Of a DNA stretch of 64,000 nt, positions 1 through 11,158 are shown one piece after another. The notes under the pieces are model-generated. The model worked only from the letters and a program-made list of their open reading frames with translations. It had not been told where the DNA came from and made no database searches. The DNA comes from Zygnema cylindricum (taxonomy: Eukaryota > Streptophyta > Zygnematophyceae > Zygnematales > Zygnemataceae), in assembly GCA_037447655.1 (NCBI GenBank), contig JBBHKE010001099.1:192818-256817 (forward strand), read 5' to 3'. The first letter of the stretch is position 1. Every line of letters begins with the position of its first letter. A program made the position numbers and the translations under genes.

Positions 1-899
1 AAGAGGAATGTAGGATCTCTCGTTCATTTGGTACTTCATGATTTTATTTTTTTGTTGAGAGTGTCATAACTTTGATTGGTGATGCTTTTTGAGAAGAGTG
101 GGAACTCTGAGTAGCGACAGAGTTGTTTATAGGTGGTTGAAATTAAAGATCTGAGGAGAGTTCTCGAAATGAGATTTTCCTAATTTGATTTCTTTCAACT
201 TTTTTAGTCTGATTTTTTTTTTTCGATCAAGTTGTTCCACCTTGTTGCCCATCTAATTGTAAGCTTTTTTTGTGGTTCTTTACAAAGGTTCCCCTAATCT
301 ATGACTATTTCTTTTAAATGGAGCTATCTGCTAAATATGTAATCTTACCTTACATCCACTATAATCTCCACTAGAAAAAAAAAAAAAAATGGAATGCAAG
401 AGATTGGAGGACATATGGTTCCTTTCCATGTTTGCACTTGTTTCTAATTCTCTTCTATTGACTTTTGATTTTAGTTTTATTGTTTTTGTTCATCTTCTCT
501 ATTCTGGCTTTCTCTTCTGGTACTTCATTATGTAGCATTAACAATTCATAGCCTTAATCGTTGAACCCATGATTAGAAAGCAAAGTCTAGTTGATTGACG
601 ACTTAAGAAAACCGAAAAACAATCACAACCATAGTTCACACATGTAACCAGAAGACAAAAATTATCAATTTGATTACTATTTGGTGAAGCAATTGAGGAA
701 TACACATGAGCTTACGCTTATGCCCAATCTCTAAACGACTCTAACGATCTCCTATCTGCTCAACCCATCCTCACAAAACCCTGAAAGCTCATGTACAAGT
801 AAACGCTAACTATTTTACATACTCAACCTACATGGAAAAGGTTTACCGTACAGAAAAATAAAACATGTACTAAAAATATATTTGTTCCGCTTTTTTAAG
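1..899. other. No gene recognised; 3' flank of CA copy A
   Basis: AT-rich sequence downstream of the last exon of the minus-strand carbonic anhydrase copy. It contains short poly-A and poly-T runs and no reading frame, RNA gene or repeat that I can support. Confidence 0.5.
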
Positions 900-2415
900 C
901 TACTTGGTGGCTACAAAGGTCTCCACAGCGCGTCCATTCAGAGGCATTTGGGGTCGGTTGTTGGTCCAATCTCTATGGGCGACTGCTGAGATGGCGTCGT
1001 AAAACTTCATCACCTGCAAAAGAGACAAAAAAAGGTTTCAAGTTAGAAAAAGGAAGAAGTCATTAAAGAGTAGATTGTCAGCTAGAAACAAGACTGCAAT
1101 TCATGGTTCTTCGTAATAGTTTTTTGGGCAGAATGACAGGAACAAATTGACTTAAAAACCTATCACAAAAACATAATCGCAATTGAAACACACGTAAAGG
1201 TGAATCTCTCTTGCTTGAATAGTGTTGAAATTGTTTAATCTGAGATATGACAACTGACTATAAGTGGAACCAATTTTGTTTTGGAACTCAAATTTGTGAC
1301 AACTTTTTGTTGTTTTGGAAAACTTTGTTTTGCGACTGAGTTCCAACTCTCGACCGACAAAATAAAAATAAAAAATAAAGAGAGAGAGATAGCCAGCCGA
1401 ATTGCATCACCATCTTTAAGATTTTATGCAGGCTGAAGAATAAAAAATTAAGAAGTACAGAATTAAACTATTCAATTGTTAACTTACCTGAACAACTTAT
1501 TAAATTATTCCGGTGTTTATTTTCTATTTTTTAAACTACTCACGACATGCATATGTGCAAGTTAACACTACCAGGAAGGAGAAAAGAATAAAATATAATT
1601 AAGAAAAATAAGGAAAAGAGGGGAAAAGTTCGCTCCCACCTATCCCACGGAGACATATTGATGTTTGGCCAAAACGAACCACTCCACGATTTCAGTGCAT
1701 CCCGGGGTAGTGAGAGAGCCCAAATAAGTGTACACCCTTTGACTTTAGCTCTTGTAGTTCAAGGAGGCCCAGTCAGCAGTAAGAGTGAAGTTCACGGAGG
1801 AGACAATTTTAGGGATCGAATCCACAATTCTGGAAAAAACAAGGGAAATGACAAAAGAAGAAAAGGAAAGGAAGAGAAAACGTGTAAGAGAAAATTAAGG
1901 TAGTGGAAAACGTCGTATAGAGTGTTTCATGGAGCAGATGGCGTGAAGGTTGGAAATTACAATTTTGAGACAGGAATCAGACAGATTTGAAGGCAGTAGG
2001 AAATACAAAGGGAAATAAAAAAGCCAAGAAAACTCTACACTTAACAAGCCCAAACAAGCTGAAATCATCAACCACATTACCAACTGAAAAGCCCAAATAG
2101 AAGAAAAAAACCCAAATGACAAAAAAAATCTGACAACCTTCCAAAAATCTAAAAAATTCAAAATGAATTAGGAAAAAAATCAAAAAAAATGTGGGGAATA
2201 CTGACGTCTGGAGCATTGCGTTGGGCTGCTGCTTGTTGGGATCATCACCGCTTTGGTGCACGAAATAGACCTCGAAAGGCCCCAATTGGCCGTCGATGGC
2301 GTGCTCCGTCAAGCCGTGGAAGTGGAGCTGGAAGAGAGAGTACACGTTGCCGTCCCTCAAGACCAGCTTGTTCACTTTCGGGTTCATTGGTGCGTGACGG
2401 ACTGCACCAGACTGC
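900..2415 (-). pseudogene. Alpha-carbonic anhydrase copy A, exons 2-4 (degraded)
   Basis: Alpha-CAs hydrate CO2 with a zinc held by three histidines. Three exons are readable on the minus strand. Exon 2 (2206-2415) has the QLHFHG zinc-site segment and AIDGQLGP. Exon 3 (1640-1829) has VYTYLGSLTTPGCTE. Exon 4 (900-1013) has NNRPQMPLNGR and ends in TAG. Exons 3 and 4 keep GT and AG borders; the exon 2 donor reads GTCAGT where copy C has GTGAGT. Damage: TAA at 1745-1747, TAG at 1640-1642 (copy C has CAG there), and loss of about 14 codons after DDPNK in exon 2. The third zinc histidine (EVHFVH in copy B) is tyrosine here. No exon 1 lies upstream in the same orientation; an inverted one sits next door. 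Family assignment is firm; the dead status is an inference from the stops. Confidence 0.85.
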
Positions 2416-2417
2416 AC

Positions 2418-2582
2418 ATGGAAACTTGTGGTTGCAGACTTGCGACTGTGCGGATGGAAAACGACAATCTCCCATTAATATTGTGAAAAAGGACGCGGAG
2501 GTGAAGGGCACCAGCGACTCATTCTGATTCCAATACGTGCCCTCGAACGTCTTTACCATGAAAAACAACGGTCACGTCATCA
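2418..2582 (+). pseudogene. Alpha-carbonic anhydrase exon 1, inverted relative to copy A
   Basis: The plus strand encodes CADGKRQSPINIV, the conserved N-terminal alpha-CA motif, preceded by a tryptophan at the expected spacing and followed by FTMKNNGHVIS up to a GTACGC donor at 2583. A TGA interrupts it at about 2525-2527. This exon abuts exon 2 of copy A, which is on the other strand, so an inversion or insertion has placed exon 1 and exon 2 in opposite directions. The left edge is approximate. Confidence 0.8.
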
Positions 2583-2754
2583 GTACGCATTTTTCCTTCT
2601 ATTTTTTTGGTCCTTTTTTTCCATAGTATTTCGATTTCTTAAAGGTGGAACCTTAGAGTTAACCTTTTTTCTTTCTGAAAGTTAATCTTCAAGAAGGGGG
2701 CATATTCTTTCCTCACTGAGCATTGTAATTGAGGTAAAGAACAGTGGTGGGTTG

Positions 2755-2756
2755 TC

Positions 2757-2793
<37 letters not shown>

Positions 2794-2897
2794 AATAGGG
2801 TTTTAATTTTTTGAAAGGAATCTTCACAGAAATTTGGATTATTCCGCAAGAGAGAGAGAGAGGAGTGAGAAAGAGAGAAACAAAGAAAAGAGTGAGC

Positions 2898-2928
<31 letters not shown>

Positions 2929-2937
2929 GGAGAGAGA
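2755..2937. repeat. Paired (CT)n and (GA)n microsatellites
   Basis: A (CT)n tract (2755-2792) and a longer interrupted (GA)n tract (2849-2937) are separated by about 55 bp, so they could pair as an inverted repeat. They directly follow CA copy B exon 2 on the minus strand. Confidence 0.9.
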
Positions 2938-2944
2938 AAACATA

Positions 2945-3163
2945 ATCTTCCAGATGGGTATTGTCACTTTCGTCAAGATCCACTCGGAGAAGACAACCGA
3001 CCACGACATATTTTCCAGGGTCATCTTCGCTTCAGTGAACGAAGTGGACCTCGAGAGGGGAAATCAGGCCATCGATGTTGTGTTCTAATAAGCCATGGAA
3101 ATGGAATTGGAGGAGTTTGTTGGAGCTGCTGTCACGAAGTGTCAGCTTGTTGTCTCCCGCGTT
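2945..3163 (-). pseudogene. Alpha-carbonic anhydrase copy B, exon 2
   Basis: Minus-strand reading gives NKLTLRDSSSNKLLQFHFHG, then a segment ending EVHFVH, a TGA, SEDDPGKY, and VVVGCLLRVDLDE. This is the alpha-CA zinc-site exon. It is the only copy here with all three zinc-binding histidines (HFH plus the H of EVHF). The TGA falls where copy A has glutamine (VHQS). The 5' edge of the exon meets the 3' LTR of the 3169-11761 retrotransposon, whose target duplication GGTAG (3164-3168) lies inside or at the start of this exon. Exon 1 is on the far side of the insertion. No downstream exons 3-4 belonging clearly to this copy are seen, unless those listed for copy A are shared. Confidence 0.8.
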
Positions 3164-3168
3164 GGTAG
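3164..3168. repeat. Target-site duplication, left copy (GGTAG)
   Basis: GGTAG occurs immediately outside the TG end of the left LTR and again at 11762-11766 immediately outside the right LTR. A 5-bp duplication is what LTR integrases make. Confidence 0.9.
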
Positions 3169-3759
3169 TGTTGAGCTGGGTCGATCATCCGAGCTAACGA
3201 GAAGAGTTCCCCGTTGCCACAAACAACTTGGACCGGCCACAGGTCAAATACGTAGAGGGGCTTGGGGAGTCACGAGAAATAATTAGAGATAGGAAAGATA
3301 AGAAAGAGTACGGAGAGATATATATAGCAAACACAAAATAGACAGTAGAATTGCAGGAAAGCCGTAGCTTTGATTAATTGTCCACTTAGGACAAAAATGT
3401 TACAAAAGACTTTCTATTAAAGCCAAACTCTATTATTTGTCTTACTTGTAAATCTGAAGTGCTATTCTAGAATTAATGGATGAAGGTTATCCTTCTTGTC
3501 TTTTCTGAGTGCCTTTTGTATTCTAATGCTGTCTACTTGAGTAAAGTACTCTCTAATGTGGTCGAATGAAAAGGTGTCTTCGGATGCTTGTTCTCTTGAA
3601 CCTGAATATGTACAACTCCATGATTGGCATAATGGTGTAACTCCATGTCGTCCAAATCTTGACGCTTGTCCGCACAAATGGTATTGTTCCACGATGTGAC
3701 GTCGGTCACACAAAATCGTCGGTACCTAATATTGCCCAAAATTGCAAATAAAATCAACA
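3169..3759 (-). repeat. 3' LTR of the 3169-11761 element
   Basis: 591 bp, bounded by TGTTGA and CAACA on the minus strand. It aligns by eye over its full length with 11159-11761, sharing for instance GGGGCTTGGGGAGTCAC and TTGCCCAAAATTGCAAATAA. A short purine run (GAGTGGGAG, minus strand) just upstream could be the polypurine tract. Confidence 0.9.
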
Positions 3760-3799
3760 CTCCCACTCGAGTTTGTAGCGATTGGGTTTGCATAAAGGA

Positions 3800-4551
3800 C
3801 AGAGGTCGCAAACGGTCAACCGAAACCGTGACCGACCGTTAACCGACCGCCCGCGACGGATCCGGAACGGATTCTGTTGCCAAATTTTGGGGGTCGGGCG
3901 GTTACGGTCGGTTGATTCACTAGAAAAAAAAAACGGTCGGTTATGGTAGGTCAACCAAAAAACCAAAAAAAATGAAAATTTTGTACTGTCCCTATAATCT
4001 AACATTCTTGTACATTGTACTCTTTGGCATCGTGGAAGAACGTGACATCATGATTAGCGTCGCAAAATCTAACACGATGCTGTAGTTAGCTATTTATTTC
4101 GCAAATCAAAGGGAACGCGACAAAGCGTCGCAAATTTGACACGGTAGTACAATATTCATTTCGCAAATCTTAGGCAACGCAACAAAGCGTTGCAAACCTG
4201 ACACAGTAGTACACTATTGATTTCCCAAATCTTAGGGAACGCGACAAAGCGTCGCAAATCTGACACGGTAGTAACACTATTCATTTCGCAAATCTTAGGG
4301 AACGCGACAAATCGTAATTATTGGCTTATTCCGTCATACATTGACTAATTTTGTACTTTTCGGTTACGGGCGGCCACAGTTAGTCGCGAAAAATCTAGAT
4401 TCGGTTAATTTTTTTTTTCGTAAACGAAGGTCGGTTAACGGTTAACAATTTTGGAGAGTGACAAAACTCGGTTCAGCGTCGGTTACCCAGATTTTGAAAA
4501 AAAAAAACGGTCGGTTTCGGGTATGAAATTTTTTGACTTTTGTGACCTCTG
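3800..4551 (+). mobile_element. hAT-like MITE, copy 1
   Basis: 752 bp with terminal inverted repeats starting CAGAGGTCGCAAA and ending in its complement (one mismatch). It is flanked by 8-bp near-identical duplications ATAAAGGA (3792-3799) and GTAAAGGA (4552-4559), the length made by hAT transposases. Internally it carries about four copies of a roughly 62-bp unit containing GCAAATCTTAGG and GCGACAAAGCGTCGC. There is no transposase. It is nested in the LTR element. Confidence 0.9.
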
Positions 4552-4842
4552 GTAAAGGATTGCTTTGAAATATTTTGGGGTCGATTCGAAGTCGCCCATA
4601 ATTGAAAGAGTCGCACTGATCAATTTCAGTCGTACTTGCCGCGTATCTGTTCGAACTGGGAACTGTACGGTGTAGAATTTGGAATGTTCGAAATTTCCTC
4701 CCACTTTCGCGTGTGAAAATGATTCGTCACAGGCTGTCATGTTTTCTATGTAAAATTTGAAATCCGATGCGATTCCCTTGTCATTAGACACGTGGAGCTC
4801 ACCCGTTCGATCTGTGAGCTCGAGACTCCCATATCCGTCTAT

Positions 4843-5626
4843 GGCTGCGGCCCCATGTAGTTGTAACTTAGCGTACTTACTTTGTATTTTAGCGCGGATC
4901 CGGCGGACCCGGATTTCAAGTGTCTCTATGTGTTCATTCGAAATTATTACTTAAGTTTGTGACAATTGTATACGTCGACAACGCCCGTGACGGCTGTCAC
5001 CGTGTACAATTTGTGATAACGCACCATATTTTCTTGAAACTTTTTGAAGCGTCGCAAGACGCATCGTAATTTTTGAAACGATTTGCGGATTTGGTATGTC
5101 GCATGTCTTTGCGAGACATCGTTGACGTACAGCCTTGCACCCGTGGCTGTGCAAAATGCCTTGACGTGAACCTCTCCCGTCCGGCCGCCATTACTTCGCA
5201 GATTTTTCACGTTCGCAGACTTTTCAACTTTGCGTGAAATGACACTGCAGCGTCGAGACCCCTGCAAAAAAAAACCGTACAACATGCAAGCCGACAAAAA
5301 CAAACAAACCCTGTACTTTTTTTCGTCGTCAAAACTTCTAAAATCTTTTCACACGTGGGAATATATTTTCAGATTGGTGTAGACGGATTTGCTTAGCTTA
5401 AAACACAGTGCCGATGTGTTTTATGATAAGCTTGAAAATGACGTGACAGTGGGTCGAAAAACCGCAAGACGACAAAATTTCGTACATCCGAAGTTCAAGA
5501 ATGACGCAAATTGTACTTTACAAATTTGCGATTTCTTCGTACGGTCGCAACTTAGGCAGTACGGCGCTAAGTTATAAAGGAAAACGACAGAAAAAAACCC
5601 GAACTTAGCCACATGGGGCCGCAGCC
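4843..5626 (-). mobile_element. Harbinger/Tourist-like MITE, copy 1
   Basis: 784 bp bounded by inverted repeats GGCTGCGGCCCCATGT and flanked by TAT (4840-4842 and 5627-5629). Its interior matches the element at 6099-6878 in the opposite orientation (shared GCGCGGATCCG, CGTATACAATTGTC-like and GTACTGCCTAAGTTGC blocks). No transposase. The superfamily call rests on the 3-bp duplication and related copies, not on a transposase. Confidence 0.75.
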
Positions 5627-6098
5627 TATCTCTGGTTTCGTAAATCTCCAAGATCGTGGATTCGATAATTTTGGCATGGGTTTTAACGTCTCCTCGAATG
5701 GACCTCGTTCTTCTCCAATTGGATTGTCCTCGACCGTTGATAATTTTGGATGGTCCTCGTTCGGTAAAGGTTGTCGATGTACTTGTGAGAAATTTGTCAG
5801 TGAAATCGAACGGCTCTTGCTGTTCATTGATTTTGGTTCAATGGTAAGGATTGCGATTTTGGATTTTAATGTCGCATGGTTGTCGCCAATCCTACGTTTC
5901 ACGTATTTCTCGTCCCCCAATACGCCGTCGCCCACAAATGAAAATCTTTGGTGTCGTGACGTCGTATGCGTTTTTGGCGGCGCACATGGCGAAGTCTCAT
6001 TTGACTAAGACTTCTCCGTACTTTGGGGTACGATTAGGTTTGGATCGAGGGTCATAGCGGAGGGTTGAATTTCGATTGTGCGCCTTTGACGCGACTTA

Positions 6099-6878
6099 GG
6101 GTGTGTCCCCATGTGCATAAGTAAAGGTTTTTTCCTGTCGTTTTGCTGTAAAACTTAGCGTCGTACTGCCTAAGTTGCAACCGTACGAAGGAATCGCAAA
6201 TTTGTAGAGTACAATTTGCGTCATCCCTGAACTTAGGATGTACGAAAAGTTGTCGTCTTGTGCTTTTCGACCCACTTCGACGACAAAAAACGTCATCTTC
6301 AACCTTATCTTTAAAACACATGCGCGATGTGATTTAAAATTAGGTTTTTTCGATTGACAAATAGGAACATACTTTCGCTCGTGCCGTAAATTTCGACAAA
6401 AATACTACGATTTCCAAGGACAAAGAAAAGTACATAGTTCGCTATGTTTTGTCCGTTTGCGTTCTAATACGACAAAGAAAAGTACACAATTTGTTTGGAT
6501 TTGTCCGTTTTCGTCTAGTACGGATTTCTTTTTTTGCAGGGGTCTTCAAATTCCGATGCCATTTCACGTCGACCGGACAGGCGACGCGAAGACAAAGCGC
6601 ATCTTCTTCGACCGTGAAACTGCACAGGCTGGAAGGCGCTACGTCTACAATGTCACGGTAAGACATGCGACGTCACACGCAGGTACAAAAAACAACGTGC
6701 GACCACAGATTGTAGACGTTGACAACCGTCACAGGTACTGTCGACGTATACAATCGTCACAAGCGTAAGTTACGATTTCGTCCTTACAGACATAGGGACA
6801 CTTGAACACCGGGTCCGGCGGATCCGCGCTAAAATACAAAGTAATTTCGCTAAGTTACAAGTACATGGGGACACACCC
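6099..6878 (+). mobile_element. Harbinger/Tourist-like MITE, copy 2
   Basis: 780 bp with inverted ends GGGTGTGTCCCCATGT and flanking TTA (6096-6098 and 6879-6881), the TWA target typical of PIF/Harbinger elements. It is an inverted relative of 4843-5626. The reading frames inside are short and unconvincing. Confidence 0.85.
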
Positions 6879-7004
6879 TTAGGGAAGGTACCTTCAATAG
6901 GTACGAAATGATCCTTTGCGTTGGCATCAAGTGTACTTATGCCAACTTTTGAATTTTGAGTAATTTTCCCTTTCCCCTCACAGTTCGCCCCTCTCCTCTT
7001 AAGT

Positions 7005-7622
7005 TTACCTTCTCCCCTTAGCACTTTCCTTAGTGCTTTCCCCCTTTCGTTTAGCTTCTTTCCCCAAGCTACCACTCCTCTTTTTCCTCCATTGCTTCCT
7101 TTCGAGGCCGCCGCTCGCACTCCAATCTGTTTTTCTGGCAGTCTGGATGAAAATGGGCATTAAGATGGGATTAGGAATTAGGGTTAGGGTTTCTGTCTGC
7201 GGCTCTTCCACGCGTTCCGCTGCAGTCCTTATGGTTGGACGCTCCGTTTGCACCTGCATGGTGCATGGACTCGAACGTGGGTGAATCAGAGCCTCCGGAT
7301 TTTCTTCCTCCTCAAGGTGAGTGTAATTTACTCCTCCCTTGGCTGCTTGCTTGGTTGTTTCTGTTTCCATAAAATTTCCCAACAACGAATCTCTGAATGA
7401 TCTGTATTTTAATACTCCTCTGTACCTTTTCACCTCCTCTAACGTTTGAGTTGACATTTGAGTTTCCTTGATCGCAGATTTGGTGGTGAACTTGATGGAT
7501 TTCTGTGGAATGCATAGTGGGGAAGATCCGGGATCTCCCACTATAGCAAAACTGTAAGGTAATTTCTCAGCCAATTCTTTTCTTTGATTGCTCCCACTCT
7601 TTTGCTCCTTTGCAAGCAGCAA
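7005..7622 (-). pseudogene. Retrotransposon gag-like remnant, 205 residues open
   Basis: The longest open stretch inside the element, on the same strand as its LTRs. It is rich in K, E and T, with a basic C-terminal third (KRKGESTKESAKGRR). I recognise no domain. Position and strand suggest part of the element's gag-derived region. Confidence 0.35.
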
Positions 7623-8295
7623 ATTTGTACTAAAAGTTTTCTTGGCTTTTACCTCATGCTCTCCAATCTTCTCCGTTAGAATGTTTCATGGCAGATTTTT
7701 GGATTTCCTAATTTTACCTCTGACTTTGCTTGTGGACTTTATACGCAGGTCCTCTTCCTCCATCTCCAAGGGATGAGGTATTAAGATTGCGGTAAACTTC
7801 TTCGCCCTCCCCATTTTTTTCGGCCATGTCGTTTGTGCTTGATGTAAGACACCAATTGCTACTTTTAGAACATTCTTCTCACTTTGTGATGAAAATGTTC
7901 AAATGTTCTCTGAGGTTTCAATTTTTTTTTCGCTCTTGTGATTTGACTCGTGCTTGATTTTTTCTTGATCTTCTTTGTTTCCTTTCGGCTCCTGTATCAA
8001 TGTTGACACAAATTTTGCCGGCTGTCAAATTTCGCCGGCTCACTAACATTTCTTGCTTTCTCTTGTGGCGTTTTATACATATTTTTTTGAAATTCGGATG
8101 CCAAAGCAGTCTTCCTCCCTTCGATGGAGGCGGGAATTAGAGAATGGTGGTGATGATTCCGGCCGACCTCATCAGCAGTACTTCTGATGGTGTACATGCA
8201 AGTTAGTAAATTCATTCATTCTCTTTCTCCTTTCTTCCACCGTTTTGCATCTCCTTCTCTATAAAATGTTTTTCTTTCTTTTTTATGTCTTTTCT

Positions 8296-9287
8296 CTACC
8301 CCTTGCTCACCAATGCTTCCGCTGCAAAAGTCCTCTTGACTCTTGATCTCTGTGAAATGTTTGGCATCGAGTTTGTCGCCTTTGGGTATTTCTGCCACTT
8401 GATTTTTTGCAAGAAATTTGGTTTGAAAAGCTTGATTTTTGACCTTTTTTTTTTAGTCATAAGAAGTCTGGTTTTAACCTTTCCCTCCTTATGCAGGTTT
8501 TGGACGATCTTATCCTTTCCTCTAATGCCTGGACCTCTGTCCGTGTAACCGGTTCCTACAATGTTTGGACTCAGTATGTCGCCAGTTCTCGCTTTACTGG
8601 CGCCTTCTATGCCATCTCGCTTGGGATCGCCTCTCACTCTTTCAAGGTTCTTTAGGTAAAATCTTGAATATCTTTCCTTATTTTCTTTCTTGACATGTAT
8701 TCAATTTCCTCCATTTCCTAAAATCGTTTCTGAAGCACCTCTAATGACCCTTTGAGATGTATATTCCTTGATGTCTTGTTCTATTGTCACTTGCTTCCAC
8801 ATGTCGACATACATGATGAATTGGCGTTCTGTCTCCCCTTGAGTTTGACTCCCCTTGAGTTTGACTGACTCTTTCTATGACGATGAATTGCAAGAACTTT
8901 GTCTTGTCCTCTTTGCGAATTGCTGATGATAGAGTGCTCATTTGATTCGGAGCGCTCTGTGTGATTTCTCCTCAATTTTTTTCTTTACTGGTTTCAACCC
9001 TTTCTGAGGCAAAACTATCCGGTGTGGCATCATTTGGTGACACCTGAAGCGTGCACCACCTAATTGTCGACTACTTTTTGGTAAAATCTCCCACTTGCGT
9101 CGTCTTACGATGAGAGATTCTTCGTGGGAGATCTTTGGGTTGTCTCCTTTTGACATGAAAGGTCTTGTGTTGAGTCTTTGTCTTTATGAATGCTCGACTT
9201 TGAGCTAATGGTGCTCGTCTTGCGTGAGCAATGATTGATCTCTATTGTTGCTGCTACAACCTTTGTGGATCTAACCGTGTAGCACAT
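8296..9287 (-). pseudogene. Broken minus-strand reading frames of the LTR element
   Basis: Several short open pieces in all three minus frames (8296-8637, 8741-8941, 8787-8975, 8938-9156, 9105-9287) suggest one formerly continuous frame now split by frameshifts. They are basic and lack recognisable motifs. No polymerase motif (YVDD, D-D-E) was found. Confidence 0.35.
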
Positions 9288-9708
9288 CAGTTTGCTGCCT
9301 CGGTTCTATGTGTGAGGGATTTGAACTTTGTTGTCGTCCTTTCCAACTACTTCTTTTGTCTTTGGCAGGATGGCGTCCCATCGCTTGTTCTTTCAAAATT
9401 CGGGATTTGCAGATGTTTAGACGTGGTTTGGCGACACCCTTGGTGGATCTTGCATGGAGATTATTTTAGTATGTTTTTCGTCGATTATGTCGGTGAATCA
9501 CTTCCGGTAATTCCCCAAACTTGGTAAAATTATGTTCTCCTCATTTTTGCCACTTTGGTTGGTCTTCTTCTCTAGTATTTGTTGTCTGAAAGAGGCTTGT
9601 GTTTGAGATCGTGATGCAGTCTAGAGTGTGGTCAAATCTTGTGTTTGAGATCGTGATGGAGTCTAGAGTGTGGGTGGATGCAGTGGAGTCATAAGAGGTC
9701 TCTTTGTT

Positions 9709-10503
9709 TTAAATTTTCTCAACTTTCTCCCCTCTCTTGCATATCTCATCTCTGCTATGTTTGTCTCCGCTTGTGATCTGAATGCTTACTTTGCATGCAA
9801 TATATTTGTGATTTGGGTTTTTACTAGTTTGTTTTGCAATATCTTTGTGATTTTGGTTCTTACTAGTTTGTTTAGTCTTCACCCTCTCACCTAATTGGTC
9901 AGACCTCTGACCACTCTTCTTCTTGATGCCAGGCTTCTTCTTCGAGGCCTCTTTAGGCATCACCACCTCAGTGGAGTCAGTAGCAATAATGAGCTTCTTA
10001 CCCACATCCTCCCACTTCCACTCCTCCCACTTGTGGCAGTCTAGTGAGGTGAGAACTGGCTCGAATTTAAGAGGAAGTGACAGGAGAAACATTGAGATCT
10101 TCTTGTGTGAAGGAAGGTAAATATCTGTTGATTCTACCATAGCTGAGTTTTATGAGTATTGGGAAATATTTTCTGACATTGACAATGTTTCGACGTAAGG
10201 TGTGTGTGAGAGTTTTCGTAGCAGTTTGATTCATTTGGCCATGGTTGGTTTCTCAGTTGTCTTGTCTAACTTTTCCATGAGCCCTTGGTGACTGTTTACA
10301 AAGGCTCTCTTTTCATTCTCATCCAATGTCTGGGCTTGACTTGCTTCACCTTGTCTTGGTGTTTTCGTTGCAAAGGTTCCCTGTTCTCCTCCTTTACTGA
10401 CGGTTGCTTTGGATTGGCCGCCGCTCTCCTGTTTTTGAATTCTGAACTCCTTTGGGCCCCATATGGGTGGGCCCATAAATTGTTGCGCTAGGTCGGTCAC
10501 CAA
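9709..10503 (-). pseudogene. Copia-type gag remnant next to the primer site
   Basis: Two open pieces in the same minus frame (10231-10503 and 9709-10140) begin inside the LTR end and primer-site region. They are separated by TGA (10231-10233) and TAA (10150-10152). The second includes MFLLSLPLKFEPVLTSLDC, which resembles the LLxSLPxxFxxxVxxL segment of copia gag proteins, followed by a K/Q/N-rich basic tail. Function: capsid-like protein of the retrotransposon. Interrupted and presumably inactive. Confidence 0.55.
10466..10478 (-). promoter_or_regulatory. Primer-binding site matching the tRNA-iMet anticodon arm
   Basis: On the minus strand, three bases inside the LTR end CAACA, the sequence reads TTATGGGCCCACC. 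This is the exact complement of the anticodon stem-loop of plant initiator Met-tRNA (GGUGGGCCCAUAA), recalled from established tRNA sequence. Drosophila copia primes from the same half-tRNA region. Confidence 0.65.
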
Positions 10504-11158
10504 GCTAATGAGAAGAGTTCCCCATAGCTACAGACATCTTAGACCGCCCACGGTCAAATACGCAGAGGGGCTTGGGGAGTTACAAAAAATAATCAGGGAT
10601 ATGAAAGATAGGTCAGAGAACGGAGAGATATCTATAGCAAATAGACAAAGTAAACAATACACAGACATGAGAGTTGCAGGAAAACCGTAGCTTTGATTAA
10701 TGGTCCACTTAGGACAGAAATGTTTCAAAAGGCTTTTTAATAAAGCCAAACTCTATTCTTTGTCTTACTTGTAAATCTGAACTGCTATTCTGGCATTAAT
10801 GGATGAAGAACCTTCTACCATTAATGCCAATGCCAGAATAGCAGTTCAGATTTACAAGTAAGACAAACAATAGAGTTTCGCTTTATTAAAAAGTCTTTTG
10901 TAACATTTTTGTCCCAAGTGGACCATTAATCAAAGCTACAACTTTCGTGTAACTCTACTGTCTGTGTATTGTTTACTTTGTCTGTTTGCTATAGATATCT
11001 CTCTATACTCTGTCCTATCTTTCCTATCTCTAATTAATTCTTGTGACTCCCCAAAGTCCTCTGCGTATTTGACTTGTGGCTGGTCCAAGCTGTTTGTGGC
11101 TACGGGGATCTCTTTTTGTTAGCTATGATGACGGACAATAGGTTATGCGCCCACAACT
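10481..11158. repeat. Large palindrome made of inverted partial LTRs
   Basis: Left arm (10481-10802) is the 3' half of the LTR in minus orientation. After a 15-bp spacer (10803-10817), the right arm (10818 to about 11130) is the same part of the LTR in plus orientation. The right arm ends in its own primer-site-like GGTTATGCGCCCAC and abuts the intact 5' LTR at 11159. Each arm is about 320 bp with small differences. Confidence 0.85.

Noticed and set aside
2834-3088. Charged S/R/E-rich proteins across the GA microsatellite
   Set aside because: Translation of a dinucleotide repeat, not a gene.
5613-6008. 131-codon plus-strand frame between two Harbinger-like MITEs
   Set aside because: No motif, begins inside one MITE, and overlaps an equally long frame on the other strand.
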